Source: Methanobacteriota archaeon (GTDB taxonomy: Archaea; Thermoplasmatota; Poseidoniia; Poseidoniales; Poseidoniaceae). Taken from it: a stretch of DNA of 10,260 nucleotides. A program made the position numbers and the translations under genes. The stretch is from the NCBI GenBank assembly GCA_002707335.2, contig PAMN02000011.1:1-10260 (forward strand), read 5' to 3'. The notes under the pieces were generated by a model. The model had not been told where the DNA came from and did no database searches. It worked only from the letters and a program-made list of their open reading frames with translations. The number at the start of each line of letters is the position of its first letter. Position 1 is the first letter of the stretch. Positions 1-7,030 of this stretch are shown in pieces.

Positions 1-39
1 ATAGAAAGCCTGTACAATCCATCTGGAAATCTAGTTTAG

Positions 40-113
40 CGGGCCTGACGGGGTTCGAACCCGCGACCGATGGATTAAGAGTCCATCGCTCTACCTGACT
101 AAGCTACAGGCCC
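40..113 (-). tRNA. tRNA-Lys (anticodon CTT)
   Basis: Read on the minus strand this folds into a complete 74-nt cloverleaf. The acceptor stem is GGGCCTG/CAGGCCC (7 bp). The D stem GCTT/GAGC closes a loop containing GG. The anticodon stem ATGGA/TCCAT closes the loop CTCTTAA, which places CTT as anticodon and so decodes lysine AAG. The T stem GCGGG/CCCGT closes the canonical loop TTCGAAC. The discriminator base is G. CCA is not encoded (the genome continues CTA), so it would be added by the CCA-adding enzyme. There is no intron in the anticodon loop. It lies 50 bp downstream of the thioredoxin-CcdA gene on the same strand and has its own TATA-like box. Confidence 0.97.
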
Positions 114-133
114 AACTCGCGGTCTTAACAGAC

Positions 134-142
134 GTATTTAAT
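134..142 (-). promoter_or_regulatory. TATA-like box of the tRNA-Lys gene
   Basis: The minus strand reads ATTAAATAC here, centred about 25 bp upstream of the mature tRNA 5' end. This is the spacing expected of an archaeal TBP site if transcription starts at or just before the mature end. The purine-rich BRE just upstream is weak. Assignment rests on position and AT content only. Confidence 0.5.
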
Positions 143-163
143 CTAATCCGAGACTCATCAAAT

Positions 164-1540
164 TCAAGCCCAGACTGTAATGTATTGGTAAACCAAGTAA
201 AGACCAACAACCGATAAGACTGCTCCACCTATTTTCTTAATTAGGCCAGTCGATGCTCGCATTTTGTTAACTATAGTATCCTGACTAGCAGCTACCAGTA
301 AAGTGAATGTAACCATTAGTGCAGCGGTAGTTACGGCATATAGTAAGAAGATCAATGCTGTGTTAAACAATGTGTAACTCATCGATGCTACCAAGAGAGC
401 GATGAATACAGGTGCTGTACAACCTGCAGATGCTGCTCCATATCCAAGACCATACAAGTACTGACCCATCAATTCGGAATCCTCATTCTCCTCGAATTTG
501 ATTGGTTTTCTTGTGATAAATGAAAGCAATTTTTCGATTGGGGGAACGAATATTGGTTTAAGTTTCTTAGCACCTGCTCCAAATTTTTCTTTGATGGGAT
601 AAGTAAACCTTGACATATCAATATCGGCTAACATAATAATTCCCATAACCAAAATCACCGCACCTGTTATCGGTATCAATACAGGAACCATTTCACGAAT
701 CGCTTCTGAAAAGAATATTCCCAGTATTGCCAAACCTAAGAATATGGTTAGTATTCCAGCAGAAGCCGCTAAACCAGCAGGTAATGCTGTGCGCATGGTT
801 TTTTCATTTAGCCCACCTGAGGTTTCTTTTTTGCGCATCAGATAGAACGAAACATATCCAGGTAGAAGAGGGAACGAGCATGGTGAAAAGAAAGATAGTA
901 CTCCTGCACCGATTGCCATCAACCAAATTGAACCCGATTGCAAATTAACAGTATCCGCAAGTCCTGATTTTGCCGATGAAACAGTATCTTCAACTTCTTG
1001 TAGAGGTATCCTATTGCTCGATTTTTCGTAAACTAAATCACCAGATGGATCGATAATTACTACCTTTGGGATTTTTATTCCATTATATGCCTCAAATGCT
1101 TCTTTGTTTATATCCAATGCATGAGTCCATTCATATCCATTATCTTCAGCGTAAGCAAGTAAGCCTTCTGGTGTATCTTCTCCGACCGAGAGGGAGATAA
1201 TGACAACACCTGGGTCATCTTTGTATTTCTCATGTAAAGGCACTAGCATATCATCAGCGATATCTTTGCACGGTGAACACGTGGTAGCCATCAAATCTAA
1301 GATCACTACTTTTCCTTGTAAGTCTGATAATTTGAATACCTCTCCATCATTTTCTCCACCGACCCATTGGGCTTCAAAATCAGGCGCAGTAGAACTTCCT
1401 CCCATCATTGTGAATCCAAGTATACTGATGATAATTATCATCACAACTCCTAGAGTTACAATTTGGGGGTTTGCAGAAGCACGAGCCTTGACCATGTCCC
1501 AGTTAGAATAATACTGGTCATCGCTAGTATCATCAGACAA
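164..1540 (-). CDS. Thioredoxin-CcdA fusion membrane protein (DsbD-like thiol-disulfide transporter)
   Basis: The 458-residue protein should carry electrons across the cytoplasmic membrane to reduce extracytoplasmic thiols. A TM helix (about 27-46) anchors a TlpA/thioredoxin-like domain (about 52-195) with active site TTCSPCK (Cys88, Cys91) and the expected cis-Pro in KIP (Pro158). A CcdA/DsbD-beta-type domain follows (about 205-458), with one conserved cysteine in each half: Cys221 in FFSPCSFPLLPGY and Cys374 in SAGCTAPVF. A lysine-rich loop (about 310-360) joins the halves. In DsbD the thioredoxin lies after the membrane domain; here it comes first. The start is TTG, chosen because GAGGTGAT lies 3 nt upstream; the next in-frame ATG (Met16) would leave that site too far away. 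It sits 15 bp after the Omp28-like gene, so the two probably share an mRNA. The domain call is firm; electron donor and targets are inferred. Confidence 0.92.
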   Translation of the reverse strand: MSDDTSDDQYYSNWDMVKARASANPQIVTLGVVMIIIISILGFTMMGGSSTAPDFEAQWVGGENDGEVFKLSDLQGKVVILDLMATTCSPCKDIADDMLVPLHEKYKDDPGVVIISLSVGEDTPEGLLAYAEDNGYEWTHALDINKEAFEAYNGIKIPKVVIIDPSGDLVYEKSSNRIPLQEVEDTVSSAKSGLADTVNLQSGSIWLMAIGAGVLSFFSPCSFPLLPGYVSFYLMRKKETSGGLNEKTMRTALPAGLAASAGILTIFLGLAILGIFFSEAIREMVPVLIPITGAVILVMGIIMLADIDMSRFTYPIKEKFGAGAKKLKPIFVPPIEKLLSFITRKPIKFEENEDSELMGQYLYGLGYGAASAGCTAPVFIALLVASMSYTLFNTALIFLLYAVTTAALMVTFTLLVAASQDTIVNKMRASTGLIKKIGGAVLSVVGLYLVYQYITVWA

Positions 1541-1543
1541 TAT

Positions 1544-1551
1544 ATCACCTC
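1544..1551 (-). promoter_or_regulatory. Shine-Dalgarno site that sets the TTG start of the thioredoxin-CcdA gene
   Basis: The minus strand reads GAGGTGAT, then ATA, then the TTG start. It matches the archaeal 16S rRNA 3' tail over its whole length and lies 4 nt after the TGA stop of the upstream gene. It is the strongest ribosome-binding site in the window and the reason to accept TTG over the first ATG. Confidence 0.8.
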
Positions 1552-1555
1552 AACT

Positions 1556-2998
1556 TCAATCGAAGTATGTTCCTGTGTAAGGCATGCGCGCCCATATTGT
1601 GAATGCGCCACAAGCTAGAACAATCGAGACTATAACTCCCAGTAATACGTAATCGAATCCTGCTGGAGCAGGGGCAACGATAGAACCTCCTGCGAATGAT
1701 TGGACTTCGTGAGTGTTGTAATTTTGCTTACCATCAGCGAAAGCAAGTTGATAGTATATCGCCTTGCCCTCAACTGCTGGAATCGAGCCAATTCCTGTCG
1801 CATCACCGTATGCGTAACAGACCCCTTCCTCGTCACAAATCTCAGAACCTTGAATTTCGAGACTCTGACTATACCATTCTCCAGTAAAATTTGAACTTTC
1901 GTAGTTATAGAAAACCGAGGCTGTTCCAATTCCATCTTCATCATCAAAGAATGCCATAATATTCGCATTTCCATCAGAAATAGTTTCATCGATTTGCATA
2001 ACCGTTGGCATTTCATTTTGCGCATCATATGCTGTTGACTTTGGAGTTGCGGAATTGATTGCGCGGAATAATCCTTGTTTTGGATTCGGAGATGATGATT
2101 TTGATTCATCGTTTTGGTCATAAACAACCGCAACTACTTCGATATTTCCAGGAACAACCATTGGGTTCATTGGTTGAAGTCCAGGGGTTGCATGACCACT
2201 CGGGTGCTCGATTTCGGAAGGAATTGCCCATTCAGCCATGACTACTGCTTCTTCACCAGCTGCCAAACTGCCTGTTGCAGGTTGACCTGCATTTCCTCTG
2301 TACACCATCGGAGTTATTACCATTCCACCGTGCTCAGAAGAGAATGCGTATACATCGTGCTCTATCATGAATAATTGAATTTCATAATCCAATGTATCAC
2401 CATCGGCAATGTCTTGTGGGATTCCAGTAGGGTCTGTCAAATCTGGATTAAAACCTTCACCAAGGTATACCAAACTTGCAGTTACTGTAAAAGCCCCTTC
2501 GCCGTTGTAGGTTTGTGTAACATTCAAGGTTGTAGGGGCAACATCACGCTGTCCAGCTTCTTCTACTGATGCCATTAGATCTTGGCTTTGGATATATCCT
2601 CCATCGATTTCACCATCAGGTGTTCCTATTGGAGAGTAGTGATTGTAGCGGTCTTTTGCTGCTTGACTTGCAGTCGGATCATCCCCTGCTCCGCCATTTG
2701 TTTGATGGAATGTGATTATAGTATATGGTTGGGAGTTATCTTGTTTGAGTGCTTCATGCATACTGATAACTTGCGGCTCTGAATTCGACATACATGGACT
2801 ACATGAAAGTGAAGTAAAGACTTCAACAACTGGCCTGTGAGTCCAACCATTAGGATAATCACGAGGTTCTGAATTAGTAGTCTCTAGAGTATATTCTATG
2901 ATTTCTTGTGGTGATTCACCACTTGCTGCAAGTGGTGCACCTAACATTGTTAACACCATAACGGCGACCAAGGAAACTGCAGAAACACGCCCCTTCAT
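1556..2998 (-). CDS. Membrane-anchored extracytoplasmic thioredoxin-fold protein, Omp28-like, with Ig-like C-terminal domain
   Basis: A secreted redox protein of 480 residues from the ATG at 2998. An in-frame GTG at 3019 would add seven residues; I prefer ATG because Met-Lys-Gly-Arg directly precedes a typical signal helix. Numbered from the ATG: signal peptide about 1-26; thioredoxin-like domain about 55-155 with EVFTSLSCSPC (Cys66, Cys69) and a TP cis-proline candidate in IGTPDGE (Pro127); a beta-rich middle region; an Ig/FnIII-like domain about 330-438 with DDEDGIG and IPAVEGKAIYYQ, which carries a further cysteine pair (Cys388, Cys394) that could form a disulfide; and a TM helix about 449-469 with a short polar tail. 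The VVEVFTSxxCxxC pattern recalls the Omp28 family. It is first in an operon with the thioredoxin-CcdA gene, a likely source of its reducing power. The substrate is unknown. Confidence 0.85.
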   Translation of the reverse strand: MKGRVSAVSLVAVMVLTMLGAPLAASGESPQEIIEYTLETTNSEPRDYPNGWTHRPVVEVFTSLSCSPCMSNSEPQVISMHEALKQDNSQPYTIITFHQTNGGAGDDPTASQAAKDRYNHYSPIGTPDGEIDGGYIQSQDLMASVEEAGQRDVAPTTLNVTQTYNGEGAFTVTASLVYLGEGFNPDLTDPTGIPQDIADGDTLDYEIQLFMIEHDVYAFSSEHGGMVITPMVYRGNAGQPATGSLAAGEEAVVMAEWAIPSEIEHPSGHATPGLQPMNPMVVPGNIEVVAVVYDQNDESKSSSPNPKQGLFRAINSATPKSTAYDAQNEMPTVMQIDETISDGNANIMAFFDDEDGIGTASVFYNYESSNFTGEWYSQSLEIQGSEICDEEGVCYAYGDATGIGSIPAVEGKAIYYQLAFADGKQNYNTHEVQSFAGGSIVAPAPAGFDYVLLGVIVSIVLACGAFTIWARMPYTGTYFD

Positions 2999-3049
2999 GT
3001 TCCATGCATGAGCAATCACGTATATTGTGCTTTAGGAGATTTGGCAACA

Positions 3050-3068
3050 TCTCCCCCTTCGGGGGAGA
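3050..3068 (-). promoter_or_regulatory. GC-rich hairpin in the leader region of the Omp28-like/CcdA operon
   Basis: The minus strand reads TCTCCCCC-GAA-GGGGGAGA, a perfect 8-bp stem with a 3-nt loop, ending 51 nt before the preferred ATG. A second inverted pair, CTTTAGG (3030-3036) and CCTAAAG (3081-3087), encloses it and could form an outer stem. No T-run follows on either strand, so it does not look like an intrinsic terminator. It may be a 5'-UTR element or an mRNA-stability structure. Function is unknown. Confidence 0.45.
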
Positions 3069-3161
3069 GACAATATGGCACCTAAAGATGGAGTTAATCT
3101 GGAATTTGTATAGATAATCGAATGATAATGCAACCAATTAAGTTCAGGTGGAATCTGAGTT

Positions 3162-3187
3162 AAAAAACTTGACATAATTTTGAAAAA
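3162..3187 (-). terminator. Oligo-T terminator candidate after carbamate kinase
   Basis: Read on the minus strand, a T5 run (3187-3183) and a T6 run (3167-3162) lie about 20-45 nt past the carbamate kinase stop. Archaeal RNA polymerase terminates at such T tracts without needing a hairpin. The 188-209 bp gap to the next minus-strand gene supports separate transcription units. There is no direct evidence. Confidence 0.4.
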
Positions 3188-3207
3188 CGACTATACTATG
3201 TCGATAA

Positions 3208-4110
3208 TTATTGATGAATTGTAGTTCCAGATTCGCCTCGCAGTGCATTAATTGCATTTCCAGGAGAGCAAATTATGCATTTCATATCGGGATTAGAGAG
3301 ATTCGCTTCAATTAATGACTGAACTTTTGGCCCCATTGAACCTTTAGGAAATTGCCCCTCATCGAGCAAAACTTGGGCATCACTAATTGATAAATTGGCA
3401 ATAGGTTCCTCATTCTCTTTTCCAAAGTTTTTTCTTAAACTATCAACTGCTGTGGAAATAATTAGTGCGGATGCTCCTAACTCAACAGATAACAAACCAC
3501 TAAGATGGTCTTTATCAACAACTGCTGGGACGCCCTTGAAGTGATTGTTTTCTTTGATAATTGGAATTCCGCCTCCACCACAACATATCACGATTGCACG
3601 TGAATCCAATAATGAAAGTATGACATTAAGGTCTATTATCTCAATTGGCTTTGGAGACGCTACAACCCGCCTCGGACCATTCACAGTTTCTGCAATATCC
3701 CAATCTTCTTTCATCACCTGGTGGTCTGTCAGAATTTTACCAACCGGTTTAGAAGGAAATTTGAACGCTTTATCTTCAGAATCTACTAAAACTCTTGTTA
3801 ATAGAACACTCGTAGTTTCTGGCCGATTTCTTCTTTTCAGAATCGATTCCAAATTAAGGGCTAAATTATGGCCAATCATGCCCTGAGTTGCTGCAACCCA
3901 TTCATCCATTGGCTGAGCCGAATCTAAGCTCATTAAATGACCCACTTGTGGGCCATTGCCATGCGTCAAAACCACTCTCCAACCTGCTTCTAGCAAATCG
4001 ATAACATCGCTTATCACTTTCGCTAAAGTAAGCGCTGATTTCTCCATATCTGTACCAGTTGGAGAGGACAAAGCATTACCTCCAATTGCATAAACTACAA
4101 TCTTTCCCAC
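3208..4110 (-). CDS. arcC: Carbamate kinase
   Basis: Catalyses reversible phosphotransfer between carbamoyl phosphate and ADP, giving ATP plus carbamate; cytosolic, amino-acid-kinase fold. The 300 residues are close to the family's usual length of about 310. Visible family motifs in order: AIGGNAL (8-14), THGNGPQVG (49-57), ATQGMIGHNLA (74-84), KPVG (121-124), GPRRVVASPKPIEI (145-158), CCGGGGIPII (177-186), VVDKDHLSGLL (197-207) and FPKGSMGPKV (254-263). The aspartate-lysine core of VDKD, expected to contact phosphate, is retained. The start is GTG, supported by GAGGAA 8 nt upstream; a nearby ATG is out of frame. No arginine deiminase, ornithine transcarbamylase or oxamate gene is adjacent, so its pathway (ATP gain by carbamoyl-phosphate breakdown, or its synthesis) cannot be told from context. 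It appears to be a single-gene unit, divergent from the next gene. Confidence 0.93.
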   Translation of the reverse strand: MGKIVVYAIGGNALSSPTGTDMEKSALTLAKVISDVIDLLEAGWRVVLTHGNGPQVGHLMSLDSAQPMDEWVAATQGMIGHNLALNLESILKRRNRPETTSVLLTRVLVDSEDKAFKFPSKPVGKILTDHQVMKEDWDIAETVNGPRRVVASPKPIEIIDLNVILSLLDSRAIVICCGGGGIPIIKENNHFKGVPAVVDKDHLSGLLSVELGASALIISTAVDSLRKNFGKENEEPIANLSISDAQVLLDEGQFPKGSMGPKVQSLIEANLSNPDMKCIICSPGNAINALRGESGTTIHQ

Positions 4111-4239
4111 ACCATTATTTCCTCAATACTATGGTTTCATGGTTTCCCAAAAATAAGTCAAAACGATGACCTTTTCTTCATTTTTTATGTAATGCGAAAA
4201 CAATGAAAACATCAAATCCTACCTGTAATTCGTATTACC
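4111..4239. promoter_or_regulatory. Divergent promoter region between carbamate kinase and the surface-protein gene
   Basis: The 129 bp hold signals for both directions. For carbamate kinase, a TATA-like CTTATTTTT (minus, 4157-4149) lies about 26 bp before a plausible start site, followed by GAGGAA (minus, 4124-4119) and the GTG start. For the plus-strand gene, the T-rich TTTTTTATGT (4181-4190) is the best TATA candidate; no Shine-Dalgarno site precedes its ATG. The octamer ATGGTTTC occurs twice in tandem (4131-4138 and 4139-4146) between the two candidates, and GAAAACA occurs at 4196 and 4205. Promoter positions are inferred from composition and spacing. Confidence 0.4.
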
Positions 4240-5646
4240 ATGGTCGGAGAGATATCACCAGATGGAAAATTTGTCTGGAATGGCACAGAATGGATTCCAA
4301 ATGAAGTTAATGGACATGAACAAATTCCTGTAACTCCGGCTACAGATAACGTCTTTCAACTTAATCCGCAAGGCCAAGAAGGTGATTTAGATTGGAACCC
4401 AGTTGAAGAAAAATCAAGAGAAGGTGGTAAGGCTAAATTGTTTGCAATGAGTGTTGTTGGATTGCTAATATTATCCGCTTTAAGCTGGGCATTATACGCC
4501 TTTGTGATTGACTCGATGCTTTTCCCTGACCCATATTCAAAGGACAAGTTCTTCTCAGTTGTTGATGAACAACCATCAGAAGAAGATGTAATGTCGGGAG
4601 AGGCGGGTTCATGGATTTGTGATGTTGAATTGAAAATGGAACAAGATGGCATGACAATTCGTACTGAATTCAAAATGTATGCCTCAGAGGACAACGCTCG
4701 GAGTTATTCGAAAATTTCTGCGGGGATTTTTGGGTCAACTTCCACAGATATTTGGATAGACAAATACCAGATTTCATGGATGTCCGAGGACTCTGAATCT
4801 TTTACAGCACAAACAGTTCCTATTTCAGGCTTAGATTCTAGTCCAGCAAATGAGCTCATTGCGAATTCATCCGGGCCAATTGAAATGTGCTTCATGCACC
4901 ACTACATGGCAGAGGGCATGAAGAATGACCCTGGACTAAAATTCTCATCAGAAAAGGAAAGGTTCCCTGATGAAGACGGAGTAAGAGCAGTTAATGTGGA
5001 AACAAAGATGGAGTTACCTGGGGAAGACGAGGAAATGAATATCGCAGTTTATTTCGATGATGATGACAATATGTTGGGTACAAAAATCTCGAATTCCACC
5101 TTTGAATGCATTATAACATCAGAGTTGAAATCATTTTCAAAACCGGCATGGGCAGAGGTTGATTCTTCCACACCCATGCTAATCGATTTGAGTGACAATT
5201 TGATTTACAATGCCAACCACTCCTCTGAGGTAATTAGTCAGTACAATGCAACATACCCGATTTCAGGTAATGAACAAAGAATTGTGATCTATGAGAGTGA
5301 CTATGATTATGAAAATGATACTGACATTGATACAATTCGCTATGAAGTTCCACTTGACACAGCAATGAATGGAGGAGCTGCATTACAAGTAGTCACAGAT
5401 AGTGGAGAAGAAGTAAATTGCACTATTACATTCAGTGATGAAGATTCTGATTCTCGAATATCTTCAGGTGATATTGTCACAGTAAGCTGTGATGATGATT
5501 ACAGCCCAGTCTGGGGCATGGTACTAGGATTAGCAGACATGAAGGGTGTAGCAAAACAAGTCAATATGGAAGTGCCTTGGATTTCTCCGGCATTCACTAT
5601 TATTGCACTTCTAGGTGCTGCAATGCTAGTCTCAAGAAGAGAATAA
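4240..5646 (+). CDS. Acidic membrane-anchored surface protein of unknown function
   Basis: I do not recognise the family. The 468-residue protein starts with a short motif, SPDGKFVWNGTEW (6-18), of the SPDG-x-W-x-G-x-W kind also seen at the N-terminus of other membrane proteins. A TM helix (about 67-90) follows, then an acidic extracytoplasmic region (about 91-445) and a second TM helix (about 450-465) ending in SRRE. The outer region has five cysteines (127, 217, 290, 394, 417), six N-glycosylation sequons (Asn209, 285, 326, 336, 359, 393), and a loop DEDSDSRISSGD (400-411) whose acids fall at positions 1, 3, 5 and 12 of an EF-hand-type calcium loop. The tail (PWISP, hydrophobic stretch, RRE) resembles a three-part C-terminal sorting signal, although it is not PGF. 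ATG start without Shine-Dalgarno. It lies 52 bp upstream of asparaginyl-tRNA synthetase; a functional link is not implied. Confidence 0.85.
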   Translation: MVGEISPDGKFVWNGTEWIPNEVNGHEQIPVTPATDNVFQLNPQGQEGDLDWNPVEEKSREGGKAKLFAMSVVGLLILSALSWALYAFVIDSMLFPDPYSKDKFFSVVDEQPSEEDVMSGEAGSWICDVELKMEQDGMTIRTEFKMYASEDNARSYSKISAGIFGSTSTDIWIDKYQISWMSEDSESFTAQTVPISGLDSSPANELIANSSGPIEMCFMHHYMAEGMKNDPGLKFSSEKERFPDEDGVRAVNVETKMELPGEDEEMNIAVYFDDDDNMLGTKISNSTFECIITSELKSFSKPAWAEVDSSTPMLIDLSDNLIYNANHSSEVISQYNATYPISGNEQRIVIYESDYDYENDTDIDTIRYEVPLDTAMNGGAALQVVTDSGEEVNCTITFSDEDSDSRISSGDIVTVSCDDDYSPVWGMVLGLADMKGVAKQVNMEVPWISPAFTIIALLGAAMLVSRRE

Positions 5647-5664
5647 TCAAACCCAAATTAAGCG

Positions 5665-5685
5665 AGGCATTCAAGCACAATGCCT
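5665..5685 (+). promoter_or_regulatory. Hairpin just upstream of asparaginyl-tRNA synthetase
   Basis: AGGCATT (5665-5671) and AATGCCT (5679-5685) are perfect inverted repeats with a 7-nt loop, CAAGCAC, ending 13 nt before the ATG of the synthetase gene. There is no T-run after it and no Shine-Dalgarno site between it and the ATG. It could be a leader structure that affects translation, or a chance palindrome in a 52-bp spacer. Confidence 0.3.
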
Positions 5686-5698
5686 TCTACGACCACCC

Positions 5699-7030
5699 AT
5701 GGCGAAAGAGTACTGGATTGGAGATGTCCAAGCAGGTGCACATGATGGTGCCGAGGTAGAGTTGAAAGGTTGGATTAAGAGAACTCGTGGCTCTAATAAA
5801 ATCAGATTCGTTGTACTCAGGGACTCTACTGGTACAATCCAGTGTGTCGCCAAGAGGGACGCTATTGGTGATGATGCTTTCGAATCACTAAAGGGTGCAT
5901 TAATTGAGGCATCACTGATTTTGAAAGGAACTGTAAACGCTGACGAAAGGGCACCTGGAGGCCATGAATTAATTGTGACCAGTGCTGAAGTAGTGGGTGC
6001 AGTAAGGCCAGAAACACCATTCCCAATTACAGAATCTGCAATGGAAGCAGCAGATGGTGGAGAGACTGAATTCCTGTTAGATAATCGCCATCTATACCTG
6101 AGAACTGGCCGCATGACAGACATGCTCAAGATTCGTTCAAGTGTTTTTGGAGCCATCCATTCATATTTCCGTGGAAGAGACTTTACTGAATATCAAGCAC
6201 CAAATTTCGTAGCAGGTGCAGTTGAAGGCGGCTCTACGCTGTTTGAAGTACCATATTTTGGAAGAAAGGCCTATCTAACTCAATCTTGGCAACTTTATGC
6301 CGAAGCAGCAATGCCTGCATTGGAAAGATTGTACACTATAGCGCCATCATTTAGAGCAGAAAAGAGTAGAACTCGCAGGCATCTAACTGAATTCTGGCAC
6401 GCTGAGATGGAAGTTGCTTGGGCATCTAATGCAGAAATCATGTCACACGGTGAAGGATTGGTTCGCCACATTGCAAAAACTGTGCTTGATGAGCGAGAAA
6501 CTGAACTTACAAGTATAGACAGAGACCTTGATTTACTGGCAAGATATGCTGACAACCCATATCCAAGAATGCGCTATGATGAAGCAGTAGAAACCCTGCA
6601 AGGAATGAATATTGAAATTGAATGGGGACAAGATCTGGATTATTCCAAAGAGAAAGTGTTGACTCAAGACTTCGATGTACCACACTTCTTGACACACTAT
6701 CCAAAGGTAGCAAAACCATTCTATCATCGTGTAGATCCAGATGATGGAAATTATGTTCTTTGTCACGACTTGTTGGCTCCAGAAGGTTATGGAGAAATAA
6801 TCGGCGGAGGAGAAAGGACTTGGTCTGAAGAAGAGATTCTTGCTAGAATCGACGAGGAAGGAGTTCCTCGAGAACCATACCAATTCTACATCGATACCAG
6901 AACTTATGGAGGAGTTCCTCACGGTGGATTTGGATTAGGAGTTGACAGAGTTTGTTCATGGCTATCTGGTGCAGACCATATCAGAGAAGTTATTCCCTTC
7001 CCAAGAGATTCTAGAAGAGTTACTCCTTGA
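5699..7030 (+). CDS. asnS: Asparaginyl-tRNA synthetase
   Basis: Class IIb enzyme that attaches asparagine to tRNA-Asn in the cytosol; 443 residues, typical of the short archaeal AsnRS/AspRS type. An N-terminal OB-fold anticodon-binding domain (about 20-105, with ELKGWIKRTRGSNKIRFVVLRD split across 21-42) precedes the catalytic core. Visible: VPYFGRKAYLTQSWQLYAEA (184-203), motif 2 FRAEKSRTRRHLTEFWHAEME (218-238), GYGEIIGGGER (363-373) and motif 3 GGFGLGVDRV (409-418), ending FPRDSRRVTP. The GEIIGGGER and HxxFGLGxxRV block and the SWQLYAEA context fit AsnRS better than AspRS, although the two are close paralogues and some archaeal AspRS enzymes are non-discriminating. The ATG lacks a Shine-Dalgarno site. 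The stop overlaps the end of the convergent phosphatase gene by 11 bp. It may be cotranscribed with the upstream surface-protein gene or have its own start in the 52-bp gap. Confidence 0.93.
   Translation: MAKEYWIGDVQAGAHDGAEVELKGWIKRTRGSNKIRFVVLRDSTGTIQCVAKRDAIGDDAFESLKGALIEASLILKGTVNADERAPGGHELIVTSAEVVGAVRPETPFPITESAMEAADGGETEFLLDNRHLYLRTGRMTDMLKIRSSVFGAIHSYFRGRDFTEYQAPNFVAGAVEGGSTLFEVPYFGRKAYLTQSWQLYAEAAMPALERLYTIAPSFRAEKSRTRRHLTEFWHAEMEVAWASNAEIMSHGEGLVRHIAKTVLDERETELTSIDRDLDLLARYADNPYPRMRYDEAVETLQGMNIEIEWGQDLDYSKEKVLTQDFDVPHFLTHYPKVAKPFYHRVDPDDGNYVLCHDLLAPEGYGEIIGGGERTWSEEEILARIDEEGVPREPYQFYIDTRTYGGVPHGGFGLGVDRVCSWLSGADHIREVIPFPRDSRRVTP

Noticed and set aside
1..39. Possible second RNA gene or tRNA fragment at the window edge (AAGCCTGTACAATCC)
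   Set aside because: Similarity to the tRNA acceptor region is only a few bases, and no stem partners are present in the visible sequence.
1630..2133. 167-codon open frame overlapping the Omp28-like gene on the same strand
   Set aside because: It runs in another frame through the Ig-like domain; the product is rich in Met, Gln and Lys and lacks a recognisable domain.
3050..3068. GC hairpin as an intrinsic terminator of the carbamate kinase transcript
   Set aside because: There is no T tract directly after the stem on either strand, and T5/T6 runs closer to the kinase stop explain termination better.
3545..3886. 113-codon plus-strand frame inside carbamate kinase
   Set aside because: It is antisense to conserved kinase motifs, including the CCGGGGIPI block; it has no ribosome site or homology signal.
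5671..6156. 161-codon open frame on the minus strand, antisense to asnS
   Set aside because: It lies within the conserved OB-fold coding region of asnS and its product shows low-complexity Ser/Pro/Ala content with no motif.
6533..6922. 129-codon open frame on the minus strand inside asnS
   Set aside because: It is antisense to the catalytic core of asnS; its product is a string of hydrophobic and aromatic residues typical of a shadow frame.
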